Source: Myxococcales bacterium
GTDB lineage: Bacteria; Myxococcota_A; UBA9042
NCBI GenBank assembly: GCA_947491025.1
Contig: CANLIC010000002.1
Span: 62,001 to 126,000, forward strand
DNA length: 64,000 bases
Direction: 5' to 3'
The position numbers and the translations under genes were made by a program. The notes beneath the pieces are model-generated. The model was not told the origin of the DNA, did no database searches, and saw nothing but the letters and a program-made list of their open reading frames with translations. Shown one piece after another: positions 18,854 to 28,128 of the stretch (positions within the stretch are counted from its first letter, which is position 1; every line of letters starts with the position of its first letter).

Positions 18854-19374
18854 GTCGACTCCCCGGGCGCCTGCTTCTCGAGCGCCAGCAGCAGCGTGCC
18901 GCCATCGACCAGCTGGCCAACCTCGCAGGAAACGCGGGCGACGACGCCGTCGCGTGGCGCCGCCAGCGGCTGTTCCATCTTCATCGCCTCGACGACGATG
19001 AGCACCTGGCCGCGCTTCACCGCCTCGCCCGGCGCGGCCGCGATGAGCACGACCCGGCTGGTCATTGGCGCCTGCAGCACATCAGTCGCGGCGGCGCTTT
19101 GGCCCCGACTGCGCTCTTCGCGGCGCAGTTGGAGCCGCCGACCGCGCTGATCGACCCAGGCCACCTCGCCGTCCGAAGTCAGCCGCACCCGGCGGACGAT
19201 GCCGTCTTGCGCGATGAGGAGATCGCCATTGGCCGCTCGCGTCACGAGGGCGTTGTCGACAAGCGCCTCGGGCGACTTGCCAGCGGCATCTCCAAGGGCC
19301 AGGCGGTGCGGCCCAGAGGCGCCCGCGCTCGCGACCTCAAGCGACGTCTCGGCGTGAATGAAGCGACGCTTCAC
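18850..19374 (-). CDS. Biotin carboxyl carrier protein of methylcrotonyl-CoA carboxylase (split alpha subunit)
   Basis: The 174-residue protein has a C-terminal biotinyl domain with the biotin-acceptor motif VEAMKMEQ (Lys biotinylated). The N-terminal about 100 residues resemble the small beta-barrel (BT-like) region found between the biotin carboxylase and BCCP parts of fused MCC alpha subunits. The GTG start overlaps the biotin carboxylase stop by four bases (GTGA), and the 3' end overlaps HMG-CoA lyase. It is inferred to carry carboxybiotin between the biotin carboxylase and carboxyltransferase of this operon. In most bacteria the MCC alpha subunit is a single polypeptide, so this is a split version. 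Confidence 0.88.
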   Translation of the reverse strand: MKRRFIHAETSLEVASAGASGPHRLALGDAAGKSPEALVDNALVTRAANGDLLIAQDGIVRRVRLTSDGEVAWVDQRGRRLQLRREERSRGQSAAATDVLQAPMTSRVVLIAAAPGEAVKRGQVLIVVEAMKMEQPLAAPRDGVVARVSCEVGQLVDGGTLLLALEKQAPGEST

Positions 19375-20948
19375 GAGACCCCCCCGGCCTTCGGCGCGCC
19401 AAGGCGGAATCCTGCGAGCGCGGTGAAGGGATCGCTCGGCGCAAAGCTGCCTTGCGCGGATGCGGCGCCGGCGCCCGCGGCTGAGACGGCGGCCATCGGC
19501 CCCCCCGGCCCGGCGGCGGCGACAGCGCTGAGGGCCGCCCGATCCCGCGCCGTCGTGGTGTCGAGGGAGCTCAGCGCTGCTTCGATGCCCGGTCCCACGT
19601 CACCGTAGAGGGCCGCCATGGTGCCGGTGTGCATCTCGGCGGCGCGGACCGTGGGCTGGTCGACGAGATCGCGCAGGAGCCCGAGGTTGGTGCGGACGCC
19701 GTGGATCGTGGTCTGGTCGAGCGCCGCCGCGAGGCGATCCAGCGCCTCCTGGCGGTCCGAACCCCAGACGATGAGCTTGGCCAGCAGCGGGTCGTAGTGG
19801 TGGTGGACGGTGTCGCCCTGTTCGAAGCCGGCGTCGACGCGCACAAAAGGCCCGTCCGGCCAGACCACGCGGCGCAACGTGCCGGTCTGAGGTAGCGAGC
19901 CGGCGGCGGGGTCCTCGGCGTAGATCCGCGCCTCCAGCGCATGGCCGCGGCGCACGAGGCCGTTGCGAAACGCCGCCAGGTCGCCGAGTCGCTCCCCGCG
20001 GGCGATGCGTAGCTGCGCCGCGACGAGATCGATGCCGGCCACCAGCTCGGTCACCGGGTGCTCGACCTGCAGCCGCGTGTTCATCTCCAAGAAGACGTGA
20101 CCGCGGCTCACGGGGTCGAAGAGGAACTCGACGGTGCCGGCGCCGACGTAGCCGACGCTAGCCGCGAAGGCACGTGCTGAAGCGCAAATCGCCGCCCGCT
20201 CCGCGTCGGTCAGCGCCGCGCAGGGCGCCTCCTCGATGACTTTCTGGTGCCGCCGCTGGAGCGAGCACTCGCGCTCGAACACGTCGCGGACGTCGCCGTG
20301 GCGGTCAGCGAGGATCTGCACCTCGACGTGACGGGCGTCCTCGATGAGCCGCTCGACGAAGAGCGCGTCGCTGGCGAAGGCCTTGCCCGCCACCCGTCGG
20401 GCCGCCTCGATCGCCGGCCGTAGCTCGGCACGCTCGCGGACCCGCGCCATGCCCTTGCCGCCGCCACCATGCTCGGGCTTGACCAGCAGCGGCAGACCCA
20501 GCTCGGCGACGATGGTGTCGAGCGCCTCCGGATCGTCGCGGGTCAGGCGCTGGGCCGCCGCGACCGGCACACCGGCGGCTGCAGCGATGGCCTTGCTGTT
20601 CGATTTGCCCTCGAGCGCCTCGATCGCGTCGGGCGGCGGCCCCACCCAGATGAGGCCGGCGGCCTCGACAGCGCGAGCAAATGCCGCGTTCTCCGACAAG
20701 AAGCCGTAGCCAGGGTGGACAGCGTCGGCGCCGCTGCGTCGGCAAGCGTCGAGCAATGCGTCGATGGAGAGGTAGCTCTGCGCGGCCGGCGCCGGCCCGA
20801 TGCAGACGGCCAGATCGGCCTCACGGACGTGGCGAGCCCCGGCGTCGGCCTCCGAGAAGACCGCGACCGACTCGATGCCGAGCAGCTGGCAGCCGCGGCT
20901 GACGCGGACCGAGATCTCGCCGCGATTGGCGATGAGCACGCGCTTCAC
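19371..20948 (-). CDS. Biotin carboxylase subunit of methylcrotonyl-CoA-type carboxylase
   Basis: The 525-residue protein starts VLIANRGEISVRV and has the ATP-grasp glycine loop (GGGGKGMARV). The catalytic and biotin carboxylase signatures (FLEMNTRLQVEHPVTE) and a complete C-terminal carboxylase lobe are also present. It ends shortly after FTALAGFRLG, where fused MCC alpha subunits continue into BT and BCCP domains. Here those are in the next gene. The GTG start overlaps the hydratase stop (GTGA). An Ala/Gly-rich linker (about 465-510) precedes the last residues. In context it carboxylates biotin for 3-methylcrotonyl-CoA carboxylation, although other acyl-CoA carboxylases share these features. 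Confidence 0.9.
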   Translation of the reverse strand: MKRVLIANRGEISVRVSRGCQLLGIESVAVFSEADAGARHVREADLAVCIGPAPAAQSYLSIDALLDACRRSGADAVHPGYGFLSENAAFARAVEAAGLIWVGPPPDAIEALEGKSNSKAIAAAAGVPVAAAQRLTRDDPEALDTIVAELGLPLLVKPEHGGGGKGMARVRERAELRPAIEAARRVAGKAFASDALFVERLIEDARHVEVQILADRHGDVRDVFERECSLQRRHQKVIEEAPCAALTDAERAAICASARAFAASVGYVGAGTVEFLFDPVSRGHVFLEMNTRLQVEHPVTELVAGIDLVAAQLRIARGERLGDLAAFRNGLVRRGHALEARIYAEDPAAGSLPQTGTLRRVVWPDGPFVRVDAGFEQGDTVHHHYDPLLAKLIVWGSDRQEALDRLAAALDQTTIHGVRTNLGLLRDLVDQPTVRAAEMHTGTMAALYGDVGPGIEAALSSLDTTTARDRAALSAVAAAGPGGPMAAVSAAGAGAASAQGSFAPSDPFTALAGFRLGAPKAGGVS

Positions 20949-21745
20949 GCGCCCTCCGAGTCGCCTAGCCAGGCAGCCGGGCGCTTGCCGAGGAAGGCCG
21001 CCATGCCCTCTTGCGCCTCGGCGGATGCGCGGCGCTCTGCGATGAGCCTGGCTGTAAAGTCAACCACTTCTGCCGGCGGGCGGCCCGCCACCCCGTCGAC
21101 CAGCGCCTTGCAGGCGAGCAGCGCCTCGGGCCCGCCGCGACGCAGGTCGTCGACCACCGCAGCCACCGCGGCGTCGAGCGCAGCGTCGCCGGGCGCCGGC
21201 GCGAGGACGTCGCAGAGGCCCTGCCGATATCCCTCGGCGGCGTCGATTCGGCCACCGCGCAGGAACGCCACGCGCGCCCGGGCAGGTCCGAGGCGGCGCA
21301 CCACAAAAGGCGAGATCACGGCCGGGACGAGGCCCAGCCGCACCTCGCTGAGCGCAAATGAGGCCTCTGGGCCGGCGACGACGACGTCGCACGCCGCCAG
21401 GAGCCCGACCCCGCCGCCCATCGCTGCGCCCTGGACGCGGGCGACCGTCGGTTTGCGGCAGGCGGCCAAGGCGTGAAACACGCCGCCCATGGCCCGCGCG
21501 TTGCGATCGTTGGCTTCGTCGCCCTCAAAGGCCGCTGCAGCCATCCAGCCGAGGTCGGCGCCGGCGCAGAAGACCGGACCGGCGCCGGCCAGCACGACCA
21601 CACGCGCCGAGGCGTCAGCCTCTGCTGCGGCGATGGCGGCAGAAAGCTCCTGCAACAGCGCGCCATTGAATGCGTTACGCACCGCCGGCCGATTCAGCTG
21701 TAGCGTGCGAACCCCGCGCGCTTGCGTCACCACCAGGTCTGCCAC
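20945..21745 (-). CDS. Methylglutaconyl-CoA hydratase-like enoyl-CoA hydratase
   Basis: The 266-residue crotonase family member has the oxyanion-hole segments FCAGADLGWM and GAAMGGGVGLLAACD. The first hydratase glutamate position reads Gly in GGGVGL, as in LiuC/AUH-type methylglutaconyl-CoA hydratases, while ALSEVRLGLVPA keeps the second Glu. Position between carboxyltransferase and biotin carboxylase supports the leucine-pathway role (3-methylglutaconyl-CoA to HMG-CoA). The open frame extends to 21787, but a GTG at 21745 has GGGAGG five bases upstream and is preferred. It overlaps the next gene by four bases. Confidence 0.88.
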   Translation of the reverse strand: MADLVVTQARGVRTLQLNRPAVRNAFNGALLQELSAAIAAAEADASARVVVLAGAGPVFCAGADLGWMAAAAFEGDEANDRNARAMGGVFHALAACRKPTVARVQGAAMGGGVGLLAACDVVVAGPEASFALSEVRLGLVPAVISPFVVRRLGPARARVAFLRGGRIDAAEGYRQGLCDVLAPAPGDAALDAAVAAVVDDLRRGGPEALLACKALVDGVAGRPPAEVVDFTARLIAERRASAEAQEGMAAFLGKRPAAWLGDSEGA

Positions 21746-21794
21746 CGCCACCTCCCAGCCTCGCCCCCACCGCACCAACCACAACATCTCGCCT

Positions 21795-23405
<1,611 letters not shown>

Positions 23406-23604
23406 GGGCCCTCGCTGGGGGCAGGGACCGCGGTGCGACGGTTCCGTGCGGCCGGACCATGCCAGAAAGTCGCGCGCCGTTGAAGCCGCGCCCGGCACCT
23501 GGGGACGCCCGGCCGGCCAGGCCTTGAGCATAGGACACATGATGACGCATGGTGCCCGCAGTCTGTGGATCACGGCGCCCCACGGCCGCCAGGAGGACGA
23601 GACC

Positions 23605-24261
23605 ATGACGAAGTCTGCCCCCCTCAAGGCCGGCGCCGACGCCAGCAGCGACGCTCGCAAAGGCGGGGCAGAGGCGCCCCCGATGGCCTCGGGCCCCATG
23701 GCATCGGCCGGTGCGGGGTCAAGTCCAGCCGCAGCCGGCGGCGACGCCTACGCGCGGACGATCCCGAGCCCTCTGGGCGCGCTCTGGCTGGCGGTCGATG
23801 GCGAAGGGCGCGCGCTCAGCGTCGAGTGGGACGGTGCCGAGGCGCTCGAGCTGGGCTTGCAACGACGCAGCTTCCGTCAGGCCAGCACGCCGACGCCTGC
23901 AGGGGCGGCGGGCCTCGATCGCCTGGCCGCGGCGCTTGCGCGCTACTTCGAGGGCGATGTCCTCGCGCCCCTCGCCATCGGCGTGACGGCTGCAAGCGCC
24001 TTCCGTCGCGGCGTCCTGGGCGCGCTCAACGAGCTGCCCGCGGGGACTTGCACGAGCTATGGCGCCCTGGCGGTGCAAATCGGCGCCAAGCCGGGTGCTG
24101 CGCGCGCAGTAGGCGGCGCCGTCGGCTCCAACCCACTGCCGATCGTCATCCCCTGCCACCGCGTGCTGCAAGCCGACGGGACCCTTGGCGGCTTCTCGGG
24201 CGGCCTCGACCGCAAGCGCTGGCTGCTCCGCCACGAAGGGCTGAGCTGGCGGGAGGGCTGA
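23605..24261 (+). CDS. ogt: Methylated-DNA--protein-cysteine S-methyltransferase
   Basis: The 218-residue suicide DNA-repair protein has the active-site PCHRV with the alkyl-accepting Cys, preceded by the helix-turn-helix region ending in [11 protein letters not shown]. The helix beginning [16 protein letters not shown] and the Asn hinge (VGSN) also match. An Ala/Gly-rich leader of about 45 residues precedes the conserved part (starting near [12 protein letters not shown]). The ATG at 23605 has AGGAGG at 23591-23596. It is divergent from the leucine operon and not functionally linked to it. No Ada-type regulatory domain is present. Confidence 0.93.
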   Translation: MTKSAPLKAGADASSDARKGGAEAPPMASGPMASAGAGSSPAAAGGDAYARTIPSPLGALWLAVDGEGRALSVEWDGAEALELGLQRRSFRQASTPTPAGAAGLDRLAAALARYFEGDVLAPLAIGVTAASAFRRGVLGALNELPAGTCTSYGALAVQIGAKPGAARAVGGAVGSNPLPIVIPCHRVLQADGTLGGFSGGLDRKRWLLRHEGLSWREG

Positions 24262-24458
24262 GCGAAGGCCCGGCAGGCGCGCCGTTCGCTTGGGCTGCCA
24301 AGCGCGCCGCGATGCCAAGTCCCCCGCATCGCCGCCCTCAGCGAGATTGACCCGCCCTGCCACGGCGCCTAGCTTGCCGGGCACGCTGCGCGGCTCGGGA
24401 AGAATCCCAGGGACGCGCCATCGGCAGCAGGTTTGTCGCCGCAACAGGGAGGAGTCGG

Positions 24459-25217
24459 ATGAAGTTGACACAAGCGGTCGCGCTCGTAACGGGTGGCGGC
24501 TCGGGTCTCGGCCACGCCACTGCAGCGCGTTTCATCGCCCACGGCGCCAAGGTGGTGATCGCTGACTTGCGCGGCGAAGACGCGGCGGCGGCGCTGGGGC
24601 CGAACGCGACCTTCGTGCGCACCGACGTCACCTCCGAAGCCGACGTGCTGGCCGCACTGGAGCACGCCGCCCAGACGCTCGGCGAAGTCAACGTGGTGGT
24701 GAACTGCGCCGGCATCGCCATCGCGCAACGCACGGTGTCGTCCAAGGGCCCGCACGCGCTCGACGCCTTCACCAAGGTGCAGATGGTCAACGTGGTCGGC
24801 ACCTTCAACGTCATTCGCCTGGCTGCGGCGCGCATGGCGGAGCACGCGCCGAACGAAGGTGGCGAGCGCGGCGTGATCGTCAACACCGCAAGCGTCGCGG
24901 CCTTTGACGGCCAGATCGGCCAGGCCGCCTACAGCGCTTCGAAGGGCGCCATCGTGGCGATGACCCTGCCGCTGGCGCGCGATCTCGCCCCCTCCGGCAT
25001 CCGCGTGTGCACCATCGCGCCCGGCATCTTCGCCACGCCGATGCTGGCCGGCCTGCCCGAGAAGGCGCGCCTGGCGCTGGAGCAGCTGGTGCCCTTCCCG
25101 GCGCGCCTCGGCGATCCCGACGAGTATGGCTTGATGGTACAGCAGATCGTCGAGAACCCGATGCTCAACGGCGAGACGATTCGCCTCGACGGCGCGCTGC
25201 GCATGCCGCCGCGTTAG
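24459..25217 (+). CDS. Short-chain dehydrogenase, 3-hydroxyacyl-CoA dehydrogenase type-2 (HSD10)-like
   Basis: The 252-residue SDR has the cofactor glycine motif TGGGSGLG, the structural NCAG motif, catalytic Ser in [10 protein letters not shown] and the active-site YSASK. The sequence [20 protein letters not shown] at the C-terminus is typical of HSD17B10-like 3-hydroxyacyl-CoA or 2-methyl-3-hydroxybutyryl-CoA dehydrogenases, which act in isoleucine and branched-chain acyl-CoA oxidation. A GGAGGAG lies 5-11 bases before the ATG. It is a single gene, downstream of the alkyltransferase gene by 197 bp. The role in branched-chain catabolism is inferred from family and neighbours. Confidence 0.88.
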   Translation: MKLTQAVALVTGGGSGLGHATAARFIAHGAKVVIADLRGEDAAAALGPNATFVRTDVTSEADVLAALEHAAQTLGEVNVVVNCAGIAIAQRTVSSKGPHALDAFTKVQMVNVVGTFNVIRLAAARMAEHAPNEGGERGVIVNTASVAAFDGQIGQAAYSASKGAIVAMTLPLARDLAPSGIRVCTIAPGIFATPMLAGLPEKARLALEQLVPFPARLGDPDEYGLMVQQIVENPMLNGETIRLDGALRMPPR

Positions 25218-25462
25218 GTCCGACGCATCGGGGAGCGCCCAGCGAGGAGCGTGTGACTCCGCGTGGTGCGAGGGAGCGGCGCGCGCGGATGGGCCTGTAC
25301 CCACGATTGGGCGTTGCTTCAAGCCCAGGATCAGGCGCCCGCGGCCGACCCGGCCATCGCGAAGCGCCGCGGCAGTCTTTGGGAGTGGGCTCGCGGTGAG
25401 AGGCGAGCGATGCGGCCCATCCTCATCGCCAAGGCCGCAATGCCGCGGGCTCCCACTGGCAC

Positions 25463-25945
25463 TTAGAGGCCGAGGAAAGGCCGCCGTGTCGCCGAGGCGG
25501 CGAGGTCGAGGCGCCAGCGGCCGCCCTCCTGACGCACGACCCACTCGCTGCGGCCACGATCGTCTTCGAGATCGAGGGCGACGGCGCCGGCGCCGGCAGG
25601 CGACACGGCGACAATTCGGGACGGCCGGCGCGGCGCGTGAGCCTGCAGGGGGCTTCGATCGGCGATGGCGGCAGCGCGCATCGCGGCGAGCAGCGGACGC
25701 GAGTCGGCGGTGACGGCGGCATCGAGGCGTTCGAGGTCGCCGGAAGCGAGCGCGCCCTCCACCTCGGCGACGATGGACTCGGGCGGCGCTGCGCAGCCGG
25801 CCGCGCCAAGGCCCAAAGCCACGGCGACGAAGCCGCCCAAGGCAAAGGCGCCCTTGCGGGCGACGCCACGCCATGCGTGTCGGCCCTGCCCGCGCCCGTC
25901 GCGCGCGGGCGCCGGGTCGCGGATTTCGTGGTGCTGTCGGTTCAT
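25463..25945 (-). CDS. Small hypothetical lipoprotein
   Basis: The 160-residue protein has a basic N-region of about 31 residues, a hydrophobic core (AFALGGFVAVALGLGAAG) and a lipidation-type Cys51. The mature part begins with a short helical segment (PPESIVAEVEGALASGDLERLDAAV) resembling the start of NTF2-like or DUF4878-type lipoproteins. It is followed by a compact beta-rich region with VVRQEGGRWRLDL. I do not recognise a specific family. It lies 5 bp downstream of tRNA-Leu on the same strand. Confidence 0.65.
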   Translation of the reverse strand: MNRQHHEIRDPAPARDGRGQGRHAWRGVARKGAFALGGFVAVALGLGAAGCAAPPESIVAEVEGALASGDLERLDAAVTADSRPLLAAMRAAAIADRSPLQAHAPRRPSRIVAVSPAGAGAVALDLEDDRGRSEWVVRQEGGRWRLDLAASATRRPFLGL

Positions 25946-25950
25946 CAGGG

Positions 25951-26035
25951 TGCGAAGAGGGGGACTTGAACCCCCATGCCCGTTACAGGCGCTAGCACCT
26001 CAAGCTAGTGCGTCTACCAATTCCGCCATCTTCGC
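25951..26035 (-). tRNA. tRNA-Leu (anticodon GAG)
   Basis: The minus strand folds as a class II tRNA. The acceptor stem pairs GCGAAGA with TCTTCGC, and the discriminator base is A. The D-loop has GGTAGACGC. The anticodon stem CTAGC/GCTAG encloses TTGAGGT, giving anticodon GAG. A long variable arm (CGCCTGTAACGGGCAT) and T-arm GGGGGTTCAAGTCCCCC are present. The long variable arm and sequence fit leucine. The 3' CCA is not encoded (CCC follows the discriminator). Confidence 0.95.
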
Positions 26036-26355
26036 AGCAATTTCGGGCCTCACGACCCAGACGGACCGGAGGGCGCGCCTCCAGTGCCGGGTCGGTAGAT
26101 TTGCGGAACGACCGGTCACTGTCAAGCGTCTGACGTCACGAAGCGGACGGTTTGGCGCCGTCACCGTGGTGCTGCCCAGGTCGCGGGAAGGGGCGGCCTT
26201 CCGTCGACGCGCTCTCGGCCCGCGCTACATGCCGACGTCGAGCAGCCCCAGCCGCCTCAGCCGCCGCGGCGCTGGCCGCTCCCCTGGGACGCGGCGGAGC
26301 CAGGCTGTGAAGCGGGCCCCAGCGCGCCCTGCGCAACGTCGGCGGGGACTAGTCC
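26036..26355. other. Intergenic region between truncated-haemoglobin gene and tRNA-Leu
   Basis: A 320-bp stretch with no convincing gene. Short frames here are low-complexity Arg/Ala-rich shadows. The only signal seen is a TTGACA hexamer on the minus strand about 85 bp before tRNA-Leu, listed separately. Confidence 0.6.
26097..26125 (-). promoter_or_regulatory. Candidate promoter of tRNA-Leu
   Basis: A perfect -35 hexamer TTGACA (26125-26120) is followed, after 17 bases, by the AT-rich AAATCTA, a poor -10 match. Then comes a GC-rich stretch (CCGACCCGG) like the discriminators of stable-RNA promoters. The predicted start would leave a leader of roughly 50-55 bases before the tRNA. The -10 is weak, so this is tentative. 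Confidence 0.35.
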
Positions 26356-26859
26356 TCACGCGGCGGGATCTTCGGCGGCGGTCGCAGCAGAGCGCCCGGG
26401 CACCGACACCAGCAGCGGACCGACATCAGCGCCGCCGAGGCAAGAGGAGCCGGCCTCTTGGGTCACCAGCGGCCGCAAGCGATCCACGTGGGCGAGCAGC
26501 ATCGCCACCACATCGTCCGGCGCTCCGCCCCGCACCAACGCCAGGCGCAACAGCTCGCGGCGACGCATGAACTGGCCACCGAAGATCGGTCGACTGGCGT
26601 GAACGTCGCGGATCGGTCGGCCGCGATAGACGACATCGGCGCCGAGCAGCGCAGCGCTCATCTCGTACTCGCGTTGAGCGAGCTGCTGGCGATCGACGCC
26701 GGCGAAATGGAAGCCGATCATCGCGTCGTCGACCATCTGGGCGACGAAGTCCTCAATGATGGGCCGCAGCGCCGGCTCGCCGCCGAGCCGATCGAACGCA
26801 GAGGCGGCGGCGACCCCATCGGCCGCCGGTCCCTCTGCGTGCCGAGCGTCGTTAGGCAA
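26356..26859 (-). CDS. Truncated (2/2) haemoglobin, group I-like
   Basis: The globin core runs from AFDRLGGEPALRPIIEDF through GADVVYRGRPIRDVHASRPI to ADVGP-like tail residues. It contains the Gly-Gly motif after helix A and the proximal F8 His in DVHASR. Compared with mycobacterial TrHbN, the B10 Tyr position (EDFY) reads Val (EDFV), an unusual distal pocket. About 40 non-conserved residues follow the core. No ATG lies just before the core. A TTG at 26859 gives 167 residues and overlaps the upstream gene by 8 bp. The next ATG (27024) lies deep inside that gene, so the start is uncertain. Probable role: O2/NO binding. Confidence 0.72.
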   Translation of the reverse strand: MPNDARHAEGPAADGVAAASAFDRLGGEPALRPIIEDFVAQMVDDAMIGFHFAGVDRQQLAQREYEMSAALLGADVVYRGRPIRDVHASRPIFGGQFMRRRELLRLALVRGGAPDDVVAMLLAHVDRLRPLVTQEAGSSCLGGADVGPLLVSVPGRSAATAAEDPAA

Positions 26860-27931
26860 CGCGGCGACGCAGCAGGATGACGCCGGCGAGCGCAAGCGCG
26901 ATGAGCAGGAGCGAAGAGGCGCCCTGGCTCTGCGGTGCCGCCGTGCAGCTGCTCGACGCCGGGGCTGGAGCCACTGGCTGCTGGCCCGTGCCCGCGCCCG
27001 TGCCGCTGTCGGTCTTGGAGGCATCGGTCACGCTGCCGTCACTGGCACCGCCACCGCTGTCGCCTGCGAAGCCAGCGTCGCTGCCGCCGCCGCCGCCGCC
27101 AGCGTCGGTGTTGCCCGCGCCGCCCACGCACATGCCGGTCGCGCCGCTGCAGTTGGCGCCGCTCGGGCAGACGCCGCAGCTACCGCCGCAGCCGTCGGCG
27201 CCACACTGCTTACCGTCGCACTTCGGCGTGCAGGTGCCACCGCCGCCGCCGCCGCACTCCTTCTCGTAGTCGCCGCAGCAGTCCTTGTTGCCGACGCAGT
27301 CCGCGTCGCACTGGCACTTCGCCTTGTCGTCGTAGGGCGTGTCGCACTTGTCTTTGCAGCTGTCGCCAGCGCCGCCACCGCCGCCGCACACCGCCGCGAG
27401 GTCGGCGCAGCAGTCGCCGTATTGCGAGCATTGATCGTCGCAGTTGCACTTCCACTTGGGGTCGTACTGGCCGCAGCGGTTGGCGGCGCCGCCGGCGCCC
27501 GGGAGCGCGCACGAGCCGGCGTTGGGGTCGTTGCAAGCTTTCCAGCCGCACTTCTGGATGTTGTTGAACAAATCGAGAGACTCTTTGGCAGAGCTCAGCG
27601 CCTTCGAGCAGGCGTCAATGGACTTGCCACCGACGACGCAGACCGCGAGATCGTGACAGCCCTTGGTCTTCTTGCAGATGTCGATCTCGGCTTTGCACTT
27701 CTCATCCCAGCACGGATTGACGGTGTAGGTGCTGGTGCCGGTCGTCGCATCGGGCGCGTCGACGCTGGTGGCGTCGCCGGAGCCGGCGTCGGTGGACCCC
27801 GCATCGGTTGAGCCCGCGTCGGTCGTGGCGGTGGCGTCCTGCGGAGCGCTGCCTGCGTCAGTCTCGGCGAGAGCTGGCCCGGCCAACAGGGTAACGACCA
27901 CGAATCCTGCGAATCCAATGCGCTTCTTCAT
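26852..27931 (-). CDS. Secreted somatomedin-B-like Cys-rich protein with MYXO-CTERM-like signal
   Basis: The 359-residue protein has a signal peptide (cleavage near ALA-ET, about residue 22) and a Thr/Asp/Ala-Gly-Ser repeat linker (DAGSTDAGSTDAGSG). A Cys-rich body follows. Two segments resemble somatomedin-B domains (CNCDDQCSQYGDCCADL, CQCDADCVGNKDCCGDY), and a third is the Gly/Cys module CTPKCDGKQCGADGCGGSCG. After a Gly/Ser/Asp linker it ends in SSCTAAP, a hydrophobic helix and LLRRRVA. This fits the MYXO-CTERM sorting signal used for surface anchoring in Myxococcota. GGGAGAG precedes the ATG. Ligand unknown. Confidence 0.8.
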   Translation of the reverse strand: MKKRIGFAGFVVVTLLAGPALAETDAGSAPQDATATTDAGSTDAGSTDAGSGDATSVDAPDATTGTSTYTVNPCWDEKCKAEIDICKKTKGCHDLAVCVVGGKSIDACSKALSSAKESLDLFNNIQKCGWKACNDPNAGSCALPGAGGAANRCGQYDPKWKCNCDDQCSQYGDCCADLAAVCGGGGGAGDSCKDKCDTPYDDKAKCQCDADCVGNKDCCGDYEKECGGGGGGTCTPKCDGKQCGADGCGGSCGVCPSGANCSGATGMCVGGAGNTDAGGGGGGSDAGFAGDSGGGASDGSVTDASKTDSGTGAGTGQQPVAPAPASSSCTAAPQSQGASSLLLIALALAGVILLRRRVA

Positions 27932-28071
27932 CAGTTTCTCTCCCAGTTGAGCAGCGTGGCGGGGCCACCTACGTGCCTAGCGCTGGCCCCCAGACCGCGC
28001 GCTGCCGAGCATGATAGCCGTTTCTGTCTGCCGCCAAAAGAGGGCATGGGGCAGTTCTTCGGTGTCGCGAT

Positions 28072-28083
28072 TGCACCGGTGCA
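28072..28083. other. 12-bp perfect palindrome in intergenic DNA
   Basis: TGCACCGGTGCA is an exact inverted repeat with no spacer. It lies between the giant lipoprotein stop (28129) and the somatomedin-B gene start (27931). It could be an operator half-site pair or chance. No T-run follows on either strand, so it is not a simple terminator. Confidence 0.3.
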
Positions 28084-28128
28084 GAGCGCACGTCGACAGT
28101 CAATGTCGCATCTGGCTTTTTTCGGGGT

